From contig JAJFII010000076.1 of the NCBI GenBank assembly GCA_021775095.1, positions 1 to 33,039 of the forward strand: a DNA stretch of 33,039 bases. The letters are read 5' to 3'. Below are positions 31,712 to 33,039 of this stretch, in pieces. Source of the DNA: Rhodospirillales bacterium. Its GTDB lineage: Bacteria > Pseudomonadota > Alphaproteobacteria > Rhodospirillales > Casp-alpha2. How positions within the stretch are numbered: position 1 is the first letter of the stretch; every line of letters starts with the position of its first letter. Below the pieces are notes generated by a model. That model did no database searches, was not told the DNA's origin, and saw only the letters and a program-made list of their open reading frames with translations. Position numbers and translations under genes: made by a program.

Positions 31712-31964
31712 TAGGTTTGTGTGGTGAAAAGTCCGGGTTGAATGGGCTGACGCTCATTTCCAAGGGGGCTCCGAGTGGAGCACACGGTCCACCCCATATA
31801 CGCGACGGAAAGCCAGATCATTTGATATATGCCTTTGGCCGTTCATCCACAGCGATCAAGCTGGACACCCGGGAAGCAATCTGAAATAAGTCAGGGATAT
31901 ACTGAAAAGTGGTAAAAAATAAATGCATCCTGTTAAATTTTCACTTTGTGGCAAGAGAGAAAAA

Positions 31965-32513
31965 ATGGATTTAATTACTCTACATAACAAACCGGCGAAC
32001 ACGCGGTTGCGATGGGCTCGGCTAATTGCCGTAATCGCAATGTTATTGGCCGTGCCATCAGGTGGGCTAGAGGCAGCCGATCCCGGCGAGCGAATTGGCG
32101 ATTGGTTTTACAATTGTGACGCCGACACAAATACCGCAAAAGGCCCTTGTTATATTACTCAGACATCTGAGAAAAAATTACCAACGGAAACGGTCCGTCT
32201 GGTGACCGCAAATATCGGTTATTTGTTTAATGACAAAAAAATATGGTTGGTTACCTTATTCCCTTTGCGTTCCTGGCATTTGGACATACAGCAGCCGTTA
32301 ACCATTGACGTTGACGGGAATCAGCAGATTTCGGGCAAGATCGATACCTGCTTTGAAAGCGGGTGCCGCGCACGTTTCGTTTTGAACCGTAACATTCTAA
32401 CGGCCTTCATTAAAGGCAATGCGGCCGGCGTTTCATTTAAAGTAATTACCGGAAAACCAATACGATTGGAGCTGTCGCTCAAAGGAATTGCCAAGGCTCT
32501 AAGGACCTTATAG
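31965..32513 (+). CDS. IalB-family (invasion-associated locus B) periplasmic protein
   Basis: 182 residues. The signal peptide includes WARLIAVIAMLLAVPSGGLE with cleavage predicted after LEA, before ADPGERIGDW. The mature protein has the IalB layout: WFYNCD, GPCYITQT, a PLRSWHLDIQQPLTIDVDG strand pair, DTCFESGCRARF and a final LELSLKGIAKALRTL. Family members are small periplasmic proteins widespread in Alphaproteobacteria, named from Bartonella; their biochemical role is unclear. Four cysteines could form two disulphides. An upstream in-frame ATG at 31923 adds 14 polar residues; 31965 with AGAGAG upstream is preferred. The preceding 31712–31964 stretch holds no recognisable gene. Confidence 0.85.
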   Translation: MDLITLHNKPANTRLRWARLIAVIAMLLAVPSGGLEAADPGERIGDWFYNCDADTNTAKGPCYITQTSEKKLPTETVRLVTANIGYLFNDKKIWLVTLFPLRSWHLDIQQPLTIDVDGNQQISGKIDTCFESGCRARFVLNRNILTAFIKGNAAGVSFKVITGKPIRLELSLKGIAKALRTL

Positions 32514-32564
32514 AAACCGCGGTTTCCGTAGCCAGTGCGGCACGGCAATAAGCGAATTGCCGTG
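32513..32564 (+). terminator. Palindrome and stem-loop after the IalB-family gene
   Basis: GAAACCGCGGTTTC (32513–32526) is a perfect 14-bp palindrome beginning at the last base of the stop codon. CACGGCAAT (32541–32549) and ATTGCCGTG (32556–32564) then form a 9-bp stem with a 6-base loop. No T-tract follows. The position suggests transcript termination or 3'-end protection. Confidence 0.5.
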
Positions 32565-33039
32565 TAGAAAATTGGTTGATATTGAGATGGCGGCTTTAAT
32601 CGGGGCGGTGTGCGTTATGGCTGCGGCCCCGTTTCCCCAGCGAAGTAGAATTTATTTCTTAAGACAGGGATAAAACGCAGAGGTGATCTTCGCCTGCGAC
32701 AGTTTGCCCTCTTTGCCTAGCAATAACCAGTTGTATTGGTGTGGGTTAGCCCGGATATTTTATGAAATAAGATTATGGTGATATTTCTGATCGATTTTTG
32801 TTGTTAGCGATGGTTGTGGGCCGTTTTCTCGTAACTAAGGTACAGCCGGACAGTTCGGCTCCTTAATTTCCTATTATTGGGGGCGAATTTGGTGTTTCCG
32901 GACGAGCCCGCCTGCCGGTGTTTGGTTTTTTGTTAGTGCTGGGAGAACCGGACGGTCACAATCGCGGACTGAGTTTTTCGGCGGCGCTGATGAACAAAGC
33001 CTTGTCTGGGCAGGCGCTCGATAGATGGAACCGCACCCG
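32565..33039. other. Right-end region with no recognisable gene
   Basis: 475 bp. A short stem (AGCCGGA/TTCGGCT, 32844–32860) is visible. From about 32866 a plus-strand frame stays open to the window end. Possible starts are a GTG near 32920 and an ATG at 32990 reading MNKALSGQALDRWNRT. It may be the beginning of a truncated gene, but no ribosome site supports it. Confidence 0.35.

Noticed and set aside
31672-31884. 70-codon open frame after the second lipoprotein gene
   Set aside because: It overlaps the lipoprotein end in another frame, has no ribosome site and looks random.

Overview
The window looks like a chromosomal segment of an alphaproteobacterium, plausibly a marine Rhodospirillales-type organism. 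The reasons are the gpsA–yciI neighbourhood, an IalB-family protein, a tripartite tricarboxylate transporter (TTT), several sulfatases and a decarboxylase of the 4,5-dihydroxyphthalate family. This placement is inference from gene content; there is no rRNA, tRNA or other phylogenetic marker here. No phage, IS transposase or CRISPR array was seen.

Layout. (a) 1–3.1 kb: the tail of an unknown gene, a strong hairpin, a substrate-binding-fold decarboxylase-like gene, then a compact module of VOC protein, SRPBCC (AHSA1-like) protein, YCII protein and ArsR-type repressor. The two divergent promoters of this module carry matching spaced inverted repeats, so it looks like one ArsR-controlled regulon. 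(b) 3.2–9.8 kb: gpsA, a yciI gene broken by a palindromic insertion of about 69 bp, a small Rieske ferredoxin, an MFS permease whose start codon lies in a 16-bp tandem duplication, a convergent amidase and acetyl-CoA synthetase. (c) 10–20.5 kb: an apparent catabolic island of three sulfatases, two LysR regulators and an operon tctC-tctB-tctA-sulfatase. None of the sulfatases has a visible export signal. The simplest reading is that a sulfate ester is captured by TctC, imported by TctAB and desulfated in the cytoplasm. (d) 20.5–29.8 kb: a 1677-residue FecR-like / Ala-Glu-rich / RTX-like repeat protein behind a palindromic upstream site, then a methyltransferase, a glycosyltransferase and a fourth sulfatase. 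This is probably a surface or secreted-polymer region. (e) 30–33 kb: small exported or lipid-anchored proteins of unknown role, a protein resembling a helicase-associated (DUF3320-like) domain, an IalB-family periplasmic protein, and about 0.5 kb with little recognisable content.

The strongest candidates for something undescribed are the TTT-plus-cytosolic-sulfatase island (10–20.5 kb), the palindromic insertion inside yciI, and the FecR/RTX giant with its internally duplicated modules. Several starts were set from ribosome binding sites. Two homologous sulfatases both appear to start with TTG.
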